Source of the DNA: Bacteroidota bacterium
GTDB lineage: Bacteria > Bacteroidota > Bacteroidia > Chitinophagales > Chitinophagaceae
Reading direction: 5' to 3'
DNA: 64,000 nt
Assembly (NCBI GenBank): GCA_024640225.1
Contig: JAHEFK010000001.1
Location: forward strand, 1-64,000
Shown: positions 45,706 through 54,659 of the stretch, in pieces
How positions within the stretch are numbered: position 1 is the stretch's first letter
Layout of the letters: the number at the start of each line of letters is the position of its first letter
The notes under the pieces: generated by a model
What the model was told of the DNA's origin: nothing
Database searches by the model: none
The model's input: the letters and a program-made list of their open reading frames with translations, nothing else
Made by a program: the position numbers and the translations under genes

Positions 45706-46213
45706 TCAAGATATTATTAAACGTATGAAACAATTTTCAGCAGAACAATTAAATCAAGTACAAGCTATTATAGCACGTTACCCTGAGGGGAAGCAAAAAA
45801 GTGCGCTAATACCTTTGCTTCATCTCGCTCAAGAAACTTTTGGTGGCTGGTTAGATACCGAAACCATGGATTATATAGCTTCTTTATTAACAATTAAACC
45901 AATTGAAGTATATGAAGTAGCTTCTTTCTATTCCATGTTTCACATGAAGCCCGTAGGCAAGCATGTATTAGAAGTATGCCAAACAGGGCCTTGTATGCTT
46001 AACGGTAGCGATGAAATTATCGACTACATTAAACAAAAATTAGGTATCGAAGCAGGACAAACTACAGCAGATGGATTATTTACCTTGAAACCGGTAGAGT
46101 GTTTAGGCGCTTGTGGTTATGCACCTATGATGCAATTGGGCAAACACTATAAAGAGTTTTTGACCAAAGATAAAATTGATCAAATTATTGAAGATTTAAG
46201 AAATAGTATTTAA
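45698..46213 (+). CDS. nuoE: NADH-quinone oxidoreductase subunit E
   Basis: The 24-kDa subunit of the NADH dehydrogenase module, 171 residues, with the 2Fe-2S cluster N1a. The four Cys ligands lie in CQTGPCMLNG and CLGACGYAP. The upstream ATG overlaps nuoD; a second in-frame ATG at 45725 (MKQFSAEQLNQ) is closer to typical family starts, so the exact start is uncertain. Normally nuoF follows directly, but here an unrelated 1.6-kb gene is inserted. Confidence 0.96.
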   Translation: MHNQDIIKRMKQFSAEQLNQVQAIIARYPEGKQKSALIPLLHLAQETFGGWLDTETMDYIASLLTIKPIEVYEVASFYSMFHMKPVGKHVLEVCQTGPCMLNGSDEIIDYIKQKLGIEAGQTTADGLFTLKPVECLGACGYAPMMQLGKHYKEFLTKDKIDQIIEDLRNSI

Positions 46214-46240
46214 CCCTTAGCTATTAAAACTAATCTTTCC

Positions 46241-47824
46241 ATGAATAAAATAATACAAATTGTCGTTTGGGCTTTGATACTATCTTCATGTTCTTTTACT
46301 AAAGAAATGACTATAAGAGTTTCATCTTCGCACGATGCAACGGAAACTCAAAAGGGTAATTTTGTTAAATTAAAAAATGGAAATGAAATAAGTTTATTAA
46401 ATAGTGTTTCAATCGATCATGGCATGCCAGATGTAAATAGATTGACAAAATTAACTATTGGTAATAAATCATTTAAAGGAAAGGATGTTGCATCTTTTCA
46501 AATTGAAAAAAAATATTACGAGAATTTAAATATTAGAAAGAAAAATTCAAATGAATTTGGTGTAAGAATTTATAAAGGGCCTATAAATATTTTTACACAT
46601 ACAGAAGTGTCGCAGAGTGTTGAGTATAATAGTAATGGATCAAGTGTTAGAAATTATAAAACAACAACTCGAACTGTAAGTCTATATTACTTACAAAGCC
46701 CTAATATTAACAATGGAGCATTTACTCAAGTTTTAAATACAAATAAGGTAGATAAAATGATGCCGTATTTAAATGATTACAAACCTTCATTGTCTATATT
46801 AAACAAATATAATGATGTTAGAAAAAAAGCAATAAAAACAAAATTAATGGTTTCTGGTGCAATAGTTTTTTCAGCCGCCGCATTAATTGCCTCAGGCAAT
46901 CAAACATTAGAAGGTGTAGGCGCAGGCATAATAACTACAGGAATATTATTTATTCCTCCATTCTGTATTTTTCACAAAATAAATAACAAAACACTACCTT
47001 ACCGTGCGCTTCAAAAATATATAGATAATAATTTTTCAAAAACAAATACTTCATTTTTAGAAAAGCAGTTGAGTGCAAATTCAAAAGTTATAGCATCTGA
47101 TTCCATTGTTGGTAAAATGTCATTAAACGAAATCGTAGATACTTCAAAATTAGATTTCTTGATCATGAAAAGTGGATCGAAAATAATTGCAGAGCCGGGC
47201 ACTATTTTAGAAACATCTAATAATCAAGCGTTCAAAATAAACAACCAAATAATTACGAACCCTGTTAGTGCTTTTCAACAAAATGGGTTGTTTTATAAAA
47301 AAATAAATGCTGTTAAAGATTTTAATGAATACGCATGTAGGTATATAAAAGGGAAAATTAGTATTTATGAAAATACATTGGATGTGGCGCATAGTATAAA
47401 AAAACCAAGAAATTTCTTCATAACATCTGATAATGATAAAAAAAGTGTTGATATAGAATCAATACATAATAAAATTTTCAAACAAAGTTTCTTTGAGAAA
47501 AATAATAATAATGAGTTAATTCCTAATACAAATAAATTAAAGTCATTTTTTTCAGACAATATTACAGCATCCAAAATGTATTCAAATTATCAAAAAAATA
47601 TAATTAAAAGCAAAGTTGAAGCATATGGACTTTTTGCACTTTCTCTATTCGGTTATTATGCAAGTGTTAAGAGTTTTGTTAATGAAAAATATGTTTTGGG
47701 GAGCACGTTAGGGATTGCAGCAAGTCTAAATTTAATGTACATTGTACCCTCCATTTCAACTAAAATTCGTAATAATTTAAATAAAGAACTTTTAAATACG
47801 GTAGAATACTACAACACACACTAA
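46241..47824 (+). CDS. Predicted lipoprotein of unknown function inserted in the nuo operon
   Basis: A 527-residue protein of no family I recognise. The N-terminus MNKIIQIVVWALILSSC is a lipoprotein signal (lipobox LSSC, Cys17), so it should be exported and lipid-anchored. It looks like an internal duplication: residues about 38-262 and 303-520 share the order beta-rich segment (FQIEKKYYENL / FQQNGLFYKKI), RIYKGPINIF / RYIKGKISIY, a helix with NKVDKMMPYLND / NKLKSFFSDN, then two hydrophobic stretches (203-245 and 462-505). These stretches could be membrane helices. Base composition is visibly more AT-rich than the neighbouring nuo genes and Arg is mostly AGA, suggesting transfer. It lies 27 bases after nuoE and 10 before nuoF, with no terminator. 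Confidence 0.85.
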   Translation: MNKIIQIVVWALILSSCSFTKEMTIRVSSSHDATETQKGNFVKLKNGNEISLLNSVSIDHGMPDVNRLTKLTIGNKSFKGKDVASFQIEKKYYENLNIRKKNSNEFGVRIYKGPINIFTHTEVSQSVEYNSNGSSVRNYKTTTRTVSLYYLQSPNINNGAFTQVLNTNKVDKMMPYLNDYKPSLSILNKYNDVRKKAIKTKLMVSGAIVFSAAALIASGNQTLEGVGAGIITTGILFIPPFCIFHKINNKTLPYRALQKYIDNNFSKTNTSFLEKQLSANSKVIASDSIVGKMSLNEIVDTSKLDFLIMKSGSKIIAEPGTILETSNNQAFKINNQIITNPVSAFQQNGLFYKKINAVKDFNEYACRYIKGKISIYENTLDVAHSIKKPRNFFITSDNDKKSVDIESIHNKIFKQSFFEKNNNNELIPNTNKLKSFFSDNITASKMYSNYQKNIIKSKVEAYGLFALSLFGYYASVKSFVNEKYVLGSTLGIAASLNLMYIVPSISTKIRNNLNKELLNTVEYYNTH

Positions 47825-47834
47825 AAAATAATTA

Positions 47835-49187
47835 ATGGGAATACAACTTTTATTAGAAAAATCGAAAGTAGAAAACATCAGATTATATGATGTGTACCGA
47901 CGCGAAGGTGGTTATAGAAGTGTGGAGAAAGCACTTAAAATGAGCCCAGACGACATCGTAGAAGAGGTTAAAAAGAGTGGCTTAAGAGGTCGTGGTGGCG
48001 CAGGTTTCCCTACGGGTATGAAGTGGAGTTTTTTGGCAAAGCCAGAAGGAGTGCCCCGTCATTTGGTGTGCAATGCCGACGAATCGGAACCCGGCACTTT
48101 CAAGGATCGTTATTTAATGGAATTCCTTCCGCATTTATTAATCGAAGGCTTGATTGTATCTTCTTATGCCTTGGGTTCTAATGCAACGTATATCTACATT
48201 CGTGGCGAATATGCTTGGATACCGGATATTTTAGAGCAAGCTATTGCAGAGGCAAAAGCTAATGGTTGGTTAGGCAAAAATATTTTAGGTACCGGTTTCG
48301 ATTGCGAAATTTATGTGCAACGCGGTGCAGGTGCTTATATCTGTGGTGAAGAAACTGCTTTGATAGAAAGCTTAGAAGGAAAACGTGGTAATCCACGTAT
48401 CAAACCTCCATTCCCAGCTATTCAAGGGCTTTGGATGCGACCTACCGTAGTAAACAATGTAGAAACCTTAGCAGCTGTGGTGCCTATTATTAATATGGGT
48501 GGCGATGAGTATGCAAAAATTGGTGTAGGAAAATCTACCGGCACCAAACTACTTTCTGTTTGTGGTAATGTAAATAAACCAGGTGTTTATGAAATAGACA
48601 TGACCATTTCTGTAGAAGAATTTATTTACAGCGATGCATATTGTGGTGGTATTCCAAACGGAAAAAAATTAAAAGCTTGTATTCCAGGCGGTTCTTCCGT
48701 ACCTATTTTACCAGCTAATTTATTATTAAAAACAGCCAAAGGCGAAACCCGTATGATGAATTACGAAAGTCTTGCTGATGGTGGTTTTGCAACAGGATCT
48801 ATGATGGGGTCGGGTGGTTTTATTGTGTTAGACGAATCACAATGTATCGTTCGCCATACGATGAGTCTTGCTCGTTTTTACAACCATGAAAGTTGTGGTC
48901 AATGTAGTCCTTGCAGAGAAGGTACAGGATGGATGTATAAAATCTTGAAAAACATTGAATACGGTCATGGTAAAATGAGCGACATAGATTTACTATGGGA
49001 TGTGCAGCGAAAAATTGAAGGAAACACGATTTGTCCATTAGGAGATGCAGCAGCTTGGCCTGTAGCAGCGGCTATTCGTCATTTTAGAGATGAGTTTGAA
49101 TGGCATATTAATAATCCAGTAGAAGCACAAACGCGTAACTATGGATTGGCGCATTATGCAGATCCTATTCATGTACCAACAGTTTAA
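47835..49187 (+). CDS. nuoF: NADH-quinone oxidoreductase subunit F
   Basis: The 51-kDa NADH- and FMN-binding subunit with 4Fe-4S cluster N3; 450 residues. The glycine-rich NADH/FMN sites are seen in GLRGRGGAGFPTGMKW and GAGAYICGEETALIESLEGK, and the cluster ligands in ESCGQCSPCREGTGW and NTICPLGDAAAWP. The ATG is ten bases after the inserted lipoprotein gene, so nuoF expression depends on transcription through that insert unless an internal promoter exists. Confidence 0.98.
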   Translation: MGIQLLLEKSKVENIRLYDVYRREGGYRSVEKALKMSPDDIVEEVKKSGLRGRGGAGFPTGMKWSFLAKPEGVPRHLVCNADESEPGTFKDRYLMEFLPHLLIEGLIVSSYALGSNATYIYIRGEYAWIPDILEQAIAEAKANGWLGKNILGTGFDCEIYVQRGAGAYICGEETALIESLEGKRGNPRIKPPFPAIQGLWMRPTVVNNVETLAAVVPIINMGGDEYAKIGVGKSTGTKLLSVCGNVNKPGVYEIDMTISVEEFIYSDAYCGGIPNGKKLKACIPGGSSVPILPANLLLKTAKGETRMMNYESLADGGFATGSMMGSGGFIVLDESQCIVRHTMSLARFYNHESCGQCSPCREGTGWMYKILKNIEYGHGKMSDIDLLWDVQRKIEGNTICPLGDAAAWPVAAAIRHFRDEFEWHINNPVEAQTRNYGLAHYADPIHVPTV

Positions 49188-49221
49188 AAATAATAATCGC
49201 TAACGCGAAAAAAAATACAAC

Positions 49222-50295
49222 ATGAGTGAACAAATTAAAGTAACGATTGATAATATTACGGTAGCAGTAGCACCCGGTACTACTATTTTACAAGCAGCAC
49301 GTCAAATTGGTGGTGAAGTAACACCTCCTGCAATGTGTTATTACAGTAAACTAGAGGGAAGTGGTGGTAAATGCCGTACCTGCTTGGTAGAAGTTTCGAA
49401 AGGCTCTGAAAAAGATCCTCGACCGATGCCAAAATTAGTAGCTAGTTGTCGTACTCCTGTATCCGATGGTATGGAGGTTAAGAATATTACCTCTCCAAAA
49501 GTACTTGACGCTCGTGCTGGTATTGTAGAAATGTTGTTGATCAATCACCCATTGGATTGCCCTGTTTGTGACCAAGCTGGTGAATGTCATTTGCAAGATT
49601 TGAGTTATGAGCATGGTGCAAGTGGCACACGATATGAATTTGATAGACGTACGTTTGAAAAAGAAGATATTGGTCCTTACATCCAATTGCACATGAATCG
49701 TTGTATTCTTTGTTATCGTTGTGTATACACAGCAGATCAGTTAACAGGCAAACGCGAGCATGGTGTATTAGATCGTGGCGATCATGCTGCTATTAGTACG
49801 TGTATTGGAAAAGCACTAGACAATGATTTTATTGGTAATGTAATAGATGTTTGTCCAGTAGGGGCATTAACCGACAAAACATTCCGATTCAAAAACCGCG
49901 TTTGGTTTACTAAGCCAGTAGACGCTCATCGTGATTGTCCTACCTGCTCAGGAAAAACAAGATTGTGGATGCGTGGCGATGAAGTATATCGCGTAACAGC
50001 AAGAAAAGATAAATGGGGCGAAGTAGAAGAATGGATTTGTAATACCTGTCGTTTCGATAAAAAACAAGCAAGTGATTGGACGATAGAAGGACCAAGTAAA
50101 ATTGATCGCCATAGTGTAATTGCACAAGGGCATTATGAAGGCGTATTGAAACCGCAAAATTTCTTACCAGAAGTAATTGGTAGAAATCCAAAATTACTGA
50201 TGAATATACATGATGTAAGTGGTGTCAATAAAAACGATATTGAATTGAGTAAATTAAATGGTCCTGCACATAGTAGCGACTTTGATAAAAAATAA
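49222..50295 (+). CDS. nuoG: NADH-quinone oxidoreductase subunit G, short form
   Basis: Iron-sulfur subunit of the complex I peripheral arm, 357 residues. The 2Fe-2S ferredoxin domain has Cys39, Cys51, Cys54 and Cys76. The His-Cys3 motif NHPLDCPVCDQAGECHLQD (His109, Cys113, 116, 122) and a further set starting CILCYRCVY (161-167) and ending in VCPVGALTDK follow. The Fe4S4 segment CPTCSGKTRLWM to ICNTCRF closes the conserved part. The long molybdopterin-oxidoreductase-like C-terminal domain of E. coli NuoG (about 900 residues) is absent. Short NuoG is, to my knowledge, usual in Bacteroidota, so this is not a truncation. Confidence 0.95.
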   Translation: MSEQIKVTIDNITVAVAPGTTILQAARQIGGEVTPPAMCYYSKLEGSGGKCRTCLVEVSKGSEKDPRPMPKLVASCRTPVSDGMEVKNITSPKVLDARAGIVEMLLINHPLDCPVCDQAGECHLQDLSYEHGASGTRYEFDRRTFEKEDIGPYIQLHMNRCILCYRCVYTADQLTGKREHGVLDRGDHAAISTCIGKALDNDFIGNVIDVCPVGALTDKTFRFKNRVWFTKPVDAHRDCPTCSGKTRLWMRGDEVYRVTARKDKWGEVEEWICNTCRFDKKQASDWTIEGPSKIDRHSVIAQGHYEGVLKPQNFLPEVIGRNPKLLMNIHDVSGVNKNDIELSKLNGPAHSSDFDKK

Positions 50296-50321
50296 TTATT
50301 AACGAATCACAATACAACTAC

Positions 50322-51392
50322 ATGTTATTACTGTCTATAGATTGGAGTTTTATTATAGAAAAATTGATTTTAATTTCTGTAATACTCGGTGCATCACTAG
50401 GTGTGGCAACTTATGCTACTTGGGGTGAGCGAAAAGTAGCTGCTTGGATGCAAGATAGAAAAGGGCCAAGCCGTGCGGGTCCCTTCGGATTATTACAACC
50501 TATTGCAGATGGTATCAAATTATTTTTTAAAGAAGAAATTATACCAAATGACGCTAATCGATTCTTATTTATTTTAGGTCCTTCACTAGCTATGCTTACA
50601 GCTTGTATGGCAAGTGCGGTAGTGCCTTGGGGACCAAGTATTGAATTAGAAAGCGGCAGAGTTATTGCTTTGCAAGTTGCCGATATTAACATTGGTATCT
50701 TATATGTATTTGGTGTGGTGAGTGTAGGAGTATATGGTATTATGTTGGGCGGATGGGCTTCTAATAATAAATACTCATTAATGGGTAGTGTGCGTGCTGC
50801 TTCTCAAGCTATTTCTTATGAATTAGCAATGGGTATTAGCCTTATTGCATTATTAATGATGACGGGCACCTTAAGTTTAGCAGAAATTGTAAATCAACAA
50901 CATGGATTTTGGGAAAATGGATGGTTTACATGGAATGTGGCAAAACAACCATTGGGCTTTATCATCTTTTTAGTGTGTGCATTTGCAGAGTTAAACAGAG
51001 CACCTTTCGATTTACCTGAAGCAGAAAGTGAGTTGGTTGCAGGATACCATACAGAATACTCCTCCATGAAATTAGGTTTTTACTTATTTGCAGAATATGT
51101 AAACTTATTTATCAGCTCAGCAATATTAATCACCTTGTTTTTTGGTGGTTATAATTTCCCTTTTATGGATCAAGTTGCTGGTAGTGTGAGCCCCGTAGTA
51201 TTTTCTATCATTTGTGTTTTAGTATTACTAACTAAAACGATTATGATGATTTTATTTTTCATGTTCATCCGTTGGACGATCCCGAGATTTAGATATGATC
51301 AATTAATGAACTTAGGTTGGAAATCACTCATTCCATTAGCCCTTGTAAATATGCTAATTACTGGAGCCATTATTATTTGGGTATTAAATTAA
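50322..51392 (+). CDS. nuoH: NADH-quinone oxidoreductase subunit H
   Basis: Membrane subunit at the quinone-binding heel of complex I, 356 residues with about eight helices. The conserved loops ERKVAAWMQDRKGPSRAGPF, LQPIADGIKLFFKEE and FAELNRAPFDLPEAESELVA, which lines the quinone channel, are all intact. Confidence 0.98.
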   Translation: MLLLSIDWSFIIEKLILISVILGASLGVATYATWGERKVAAWMQDRKGPSRAGPFGLLQPIADGIKLFFKEEIIPNDANRFLFILGPSLAMLTACMASAVVPWGPSIELESGRVIALQVADINIGILYVFGVVSVGVYGIMLGGWASNNKYSLMGSVRAASQAISYELAMGISLIALLMMTGTLSLAEIVNQQHGFWENGWFTWNVAKQPLGFIIFLVCAFAELNRAPFDLPEAESELVAGYHTEYSSMKLGFYLFAEYVNLFISSAILITLFFGGYNFPFMDQVAGSVSPVVFSIICVLVLLTKTIMMILFFMFIRWTIPRFRYDQLMNLGWKSLIPLALVNMLITGAIIIWVLN

Positions 51393-51401
51393 AAAGAAAT
51401 C

Positions 51402-51905
51402 ATGCAAGAATTAACAAATAAAAGAGTAGCTGTAGATAGAAAGCCCATGACCTTCATGGAGCGCCTCTATATTCCTACTATAATAAAAGGACTTTTTATA
51501 ACGGTAGGTCATATTTTTAAAAAGCCCGCAACGATTAGTTATCCTGAACAGCAACGACCATTTAGTCCGGTGTTTAGAGGCTTACATATTTTAAATAGAG
51601 ATGAGCAAGGTCGTGAAAAATGCACGGCGTGTGGTTTGTGTGCTTTGTCTTGCCCTGCAGAAGCGATTACTATGGAAGCAGCTGAGCGAACCAAAGGAGA
51701 AGAACATTTGTATAGAGAAGAAAAGTATGCTGCAAAATACGAAATCAATATGTTGCGTTGTATTTTCTGTGGCTTATGCGAAGAGGCTTGTCCTAAAGAT
51801 GCTATTTACTTATCAGAAACCGTTGCGCAAGCCAATTATACTCGTAAGAGCTTTATTTATAACAAAGAAGATTTATTAATTCCAAATCCAAACGAAACAC
51901 ATTAA
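51402..51905 (+). CDS. nuoI: NADH-quinone oxidoreductase subunit I
   Basis: Peripheral-arm ferredoxin-like subunit holding clusters N6a and N6b, 167 residues. Two CxxCxxCxxxC motifs are visible: CTACGLCALSCP and CIFCGLCEEACP. It lies nine bases after nuoH and one base before nuoJ. Confidence 0.97.
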   Translation: MQELTNKRVAVDRKPMTFMERLYIPTIIKGLFITVGHIFKKPATISYPEQQRPFSPVFRGLHILNRDEQGREKCTACGLCALSCPAEAITMEAAERTKGEEHLYREEKYAAKYEINMLRCIFCGLCEEACPKDAIYLSETVAQANYTRKSFIYNKEDLLIPNPNETH

Positions 51906-51906
51906 T

Positions 51907-52404
51907 ATGAACCCACATCAACTTGTATTTTGGATTTTATCCGTTATTGCTATTGGTGGCGCCTTAGGGGTGATACTCAGTAGAAATCCTGTAGCTAGTG
52001 TATTGTTTTTGATTGTCACTTTCTTTGCGGTGTCGGGTCATTATATTTTACTTAATGCACAATTTTTAGCAATTGTAAACATAATTGTATATGCAGGTGC
52101 CATCATGGTTTTGTTTTTATATGTCATCATGCTTATGAATTTAAATGGCGATGTAGAACCACAAAAAAGTAAATTATTACAGTTTGCTGGTATTATTTCT
52201 GGAGGGATTTTGTTTTTAGTGTTGTTGGCGGCTTTCAAAACTACACAACTCAGTACAACGCCTATCAATGCTAGTACATCCATTGGATTAATTAGCGAAT
52301 TAGGTCAAGTATTATTTACTCGATTTGTATTTCCATTCGAGATCAGTAGTATATTATTTTTAAGTGCTATGGTAGGTGCTGTAGTAATTGGTAAAAAAGA
52401 TTAA
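51907..52404 (+). CDS. nuoJ: NADH-quinone oxidoreductase subunit J
   Basis: Membrane subunit of complex I, 165 residues with five predicted helices. The segment IVNIIVYAGAIMVLFLYVIM corresponds to the conserved pi-bulge helix region of NuoJ. It starts one base after nuoI. Confidence 0.96.
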   Translation: MNPHQLVFWILSVIAIGGALGVILSRNPVASVLFLIVTFFAVSGHYILLNAQFLAIVNIIVYAGAIMVLFLYVIMLMNLNGDVEPQKSKLLQFAGIISGGILFLVLLAAFKTTQLSTTPINASTSIGLISELGQVLFTRFVFPFEISSILFLSAMVGAVVIGKKD

Positions 52405-52415
52405 AATAAGTAAGT

Positions 52416-52715
52416 ATGCCTATTCAATATTATATTTTTTTAAGCCTTGCCTTGTTTAGCATTGGCGTAATGGGAACCATGATGCGCAGAAATGCCATAA
52501 TCATTTTTATGTGCATTGAATTGATGCTGAACGCAGTCAATTTATTAATGGTCGCTTTTTCTAATTATTGGGAAAATAGCAATGCACAGATTTTTGTGTT
52601 TTTCATAATGGTAGTGGCTGCTGCAGAAGTAGCTGTAGGATTAGCCATTATCACCTTGGTGTATAGAAAAGTAAACTCTGTAGATATTAATATTTTAAAT
52701 CGATTAAAAAATTAA
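52416..52715 (+). CDS. nuoK: NADH-quinone oxidoreductase subunit K
   Basis: Small membrane subunit of complex I, 99 residues with three helices. The buried Glu residues of the proton path are present in FMCIELMLNAVNLLMVAF and VVAAAEVAVGLAIITLVYR. Length matches the family. Confidence 0.97.
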   Translation: MPIQYYIFLSLALFSIGVMGTMMRRNAIIIFMCIELMLNAVNLLMVAFSNYWENSNAQIFVFFIMVVAAAEVAVGLAIITLVYRKVNSVDINILNRLKN

Positions 52716-52751
52716 TACTGCCTTTAAAATTAACTTTTAGAAAGAAAATTT

Positions 52752-54638
52752 ATGATACAATATAGTTACCTCATTCCATTATTTCCATTGCTTGGTTTTT
52801 TAATCAATGGGTTGGGCTGGAATAAAATACCAAAGTCACTTGCAGGTGTTATTGGTTCTACATCGATACTTGCCTCCTTTGTAGTTTCCTTAGCTGTTTT
52901 TGTTGAGGTGCTTTCGCCAAGTTTTCAAGGGCCTTTCGTGCAGCATTATTTTGATTTTATTCAATCCGGAACACTTTATATTCCTTTTGCCTTTCAGATA
53001 GATGCTTTGTCGGCTAGCTTTTTATTAATCATAACGGGTATTGGATTTTTAATTCATGTATATTCTACTGCTTATATGCATGATGATGAAGGTATGGTGA
53101 AATATTTTGCATACCTCAATCTCTTTGTTTTCTCCATGTTATTATTAGTGATGGGTGCAAACTATATCATTATGTTTATTGGATGGGAAGGCGTTGGATT
53201 GTGCTCTTATTTATTAATAGGATTTTGGTTTAAAAACCACGCGTATACCGATGCTGCTAAAAAAGCATTTGTGATGAATAGAATTGGTGACCTTGGATTT
53301 TTAGTGGGTATGTTATTGGTCTTGTATCATTTCCATACCTTAAGTTATCAAGAATTATTTGACATTATACAATCAAGCGCTGATCAGACAAATATGTATA
53401 CTGCCATTGCCATTTGCTTCTTTATTGGTGCGATGGGTAAAAGTGCGCAAATTCCATTATATACTTGGTTGCCAGATGCGATGGCCGGACCAACGCCAGT
53501 ATCTGCATTAATACATGCAGCTACCATGGTTACCGCAGGTATTTATATGATTGCGAGAAGCAGTGTATTGTATAATCTTGCACCAATAGCTTTAGATCTA
53601 ATTACATGGATAGGATTAGCAACTGCTTTGTTAGCAGCATCTATTGCTATCAAACAAAATGATATCAAAAAAGTGTTGGCGTATTCTACCGTAAGTCAGT
53701 TAGGCTTTATGTTTGTTGCCATTGGAATGGGCGCTTATACTACTGCTGTTTTTCATGTTATTACCCATGCCTTTTTTAAAGCTTTATTATTCTTAGGTTC
53801 GGGCAGTGTCATTCATGCTATGGGCGGCGAACAAGATATTCGTTTTATGGGTGGATTAGGAAAGAAGATGCCGATTACAAAAATTACCTTCTTAATTGGT
53901 TGTTTAGCCATTGCCGGTATACCTGGTTTTGCGGGCTTCTTTTCTAAAGATGAAATATTAGCACATGCATATGCGCAGCAACCGTTGTTGTTTGTTGCAT
54001 TATTAATAGGCGCTTTGATGACAGCCTTTTATATGTTCCGTTTATATTTCTTAACCTTTACAGGATCCTTTAGAGGCACTGAAGAACAAGCACATCACTT
54101 ACATGAGAGTCCAAAAGCAATGACGCTTCCTTTAATGGTATTAGCTTTATTCTCCATCATTGGTGGTTATATAGGATTGCCAAAAGTACTTTCAGAAAAA
54201 CATTGGTTACACGATTTTCTTTCTGCAGCAGTTACAGAAAAAGAACTCCATGAGTTGAGCCATGCTACAGAATGGATGTTGATGGGTGTTTCTGTTGGTT
54301 TGGTAGTAGTGATGATTGCACTTGCTTATAAAGCAACACAAAAAGCGCAATTTTCTGCAGCAAAAGGATTAGGAAAAGTGCTAGAGCATAAATGGTATGT
54401 AGATGAATTATATCAAGCCATTATACTTACACCATTGAATCATCTAGGTGTCTTTTTACAGCAAATAATTGAAAAATCAGGTATTGATGCTTTAGTAAAT
54501 AATATTGGTACAAGTATACAATGGTTAAGTACACGCGTTCGCTTATTACAAAGCGGAATTGTTGGTTCTTACATTTTTGTAATGGTACTTGGTATTATTT
54601 TATTACTTAGCATCGGATTTTTAAGTACAATTTTATAA
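52752..54638 (+). CDS. nuoL: NADH-quinone oxidoreductase subunit L
   Basis: Largest antiporter-like proton-pumping subunit, 628 residues. Key features are MFIGWEGVGLCSYLLIGFWF with the conserved Glu of TM5, YTWLPDAMAGPTPVSALIHA and MVTAGIYMIAR. The C-terminal part holds the long lateral helix and final anchor typical of NuoL. Confidence 0.98.
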   Translation: MIQYSYLIPLFPLLGFLINGLGWNKIPKSLAGVIGSTSILASFVVSLAVFVEVLSPSFQGPFVQHYFDFIQSGTLYIPFAFQIDALSASFLLIITGIGFLIHVYSTAYMHDDEGMVKYFAYLNLFVFSMLLLVMGANYIIMFIGWEGVGLCSYLLIGFWFKNHAYTDAAKKAFVMNRIGDLGFLVGMLLVLYHFHTLSYQELFDIIQSSADQTNMYTAIAICFFIGAMGKSAQIPLYTWLPDAMAGPTPVSALIHAATMVTAGIYMIARSSVLYNLAPIALDLITWIGLATALLAASIAIKQNDIKKVLAYSTVSQLGFMFVAIGMGAYTTAVFHVITHAFFKALLFLGSGSVIHAMGGEQDIRFMGGLGKKMPITKITFLIGCLAIAGIPGFAGFFSKDEILAHAYAQQPLLFVALLIGALMTAFYMFRLYFLTFTGSFRGTEEQAHHLHESPKAMTLPLMVLALFSIIGGYIGLPKVLSEKHWLHDFLSAAVTEKELHELSHATEWMLMGVSVGLVVVMIALAYKATQKAQFSAAKGLGKVLEHKWYVDELYQAIILTPLNHLGVFLQQIIEKSGIDALVNNIGTSIQWLSTRVRLLQSGIVGSYIFVMVLGIILLLSIGFLSTIL

Positions 54639-54659
54639 CATTCTCATATTTTATAAGTC

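Noticed and set aside
46214-46240. Mobile element carrying the nuo-inserted gene
   Set aside because: I found no inverted repeats, target duplications or transposase near either junction (46214-46240, 47825-47834), so transfer is only suggested by composition.
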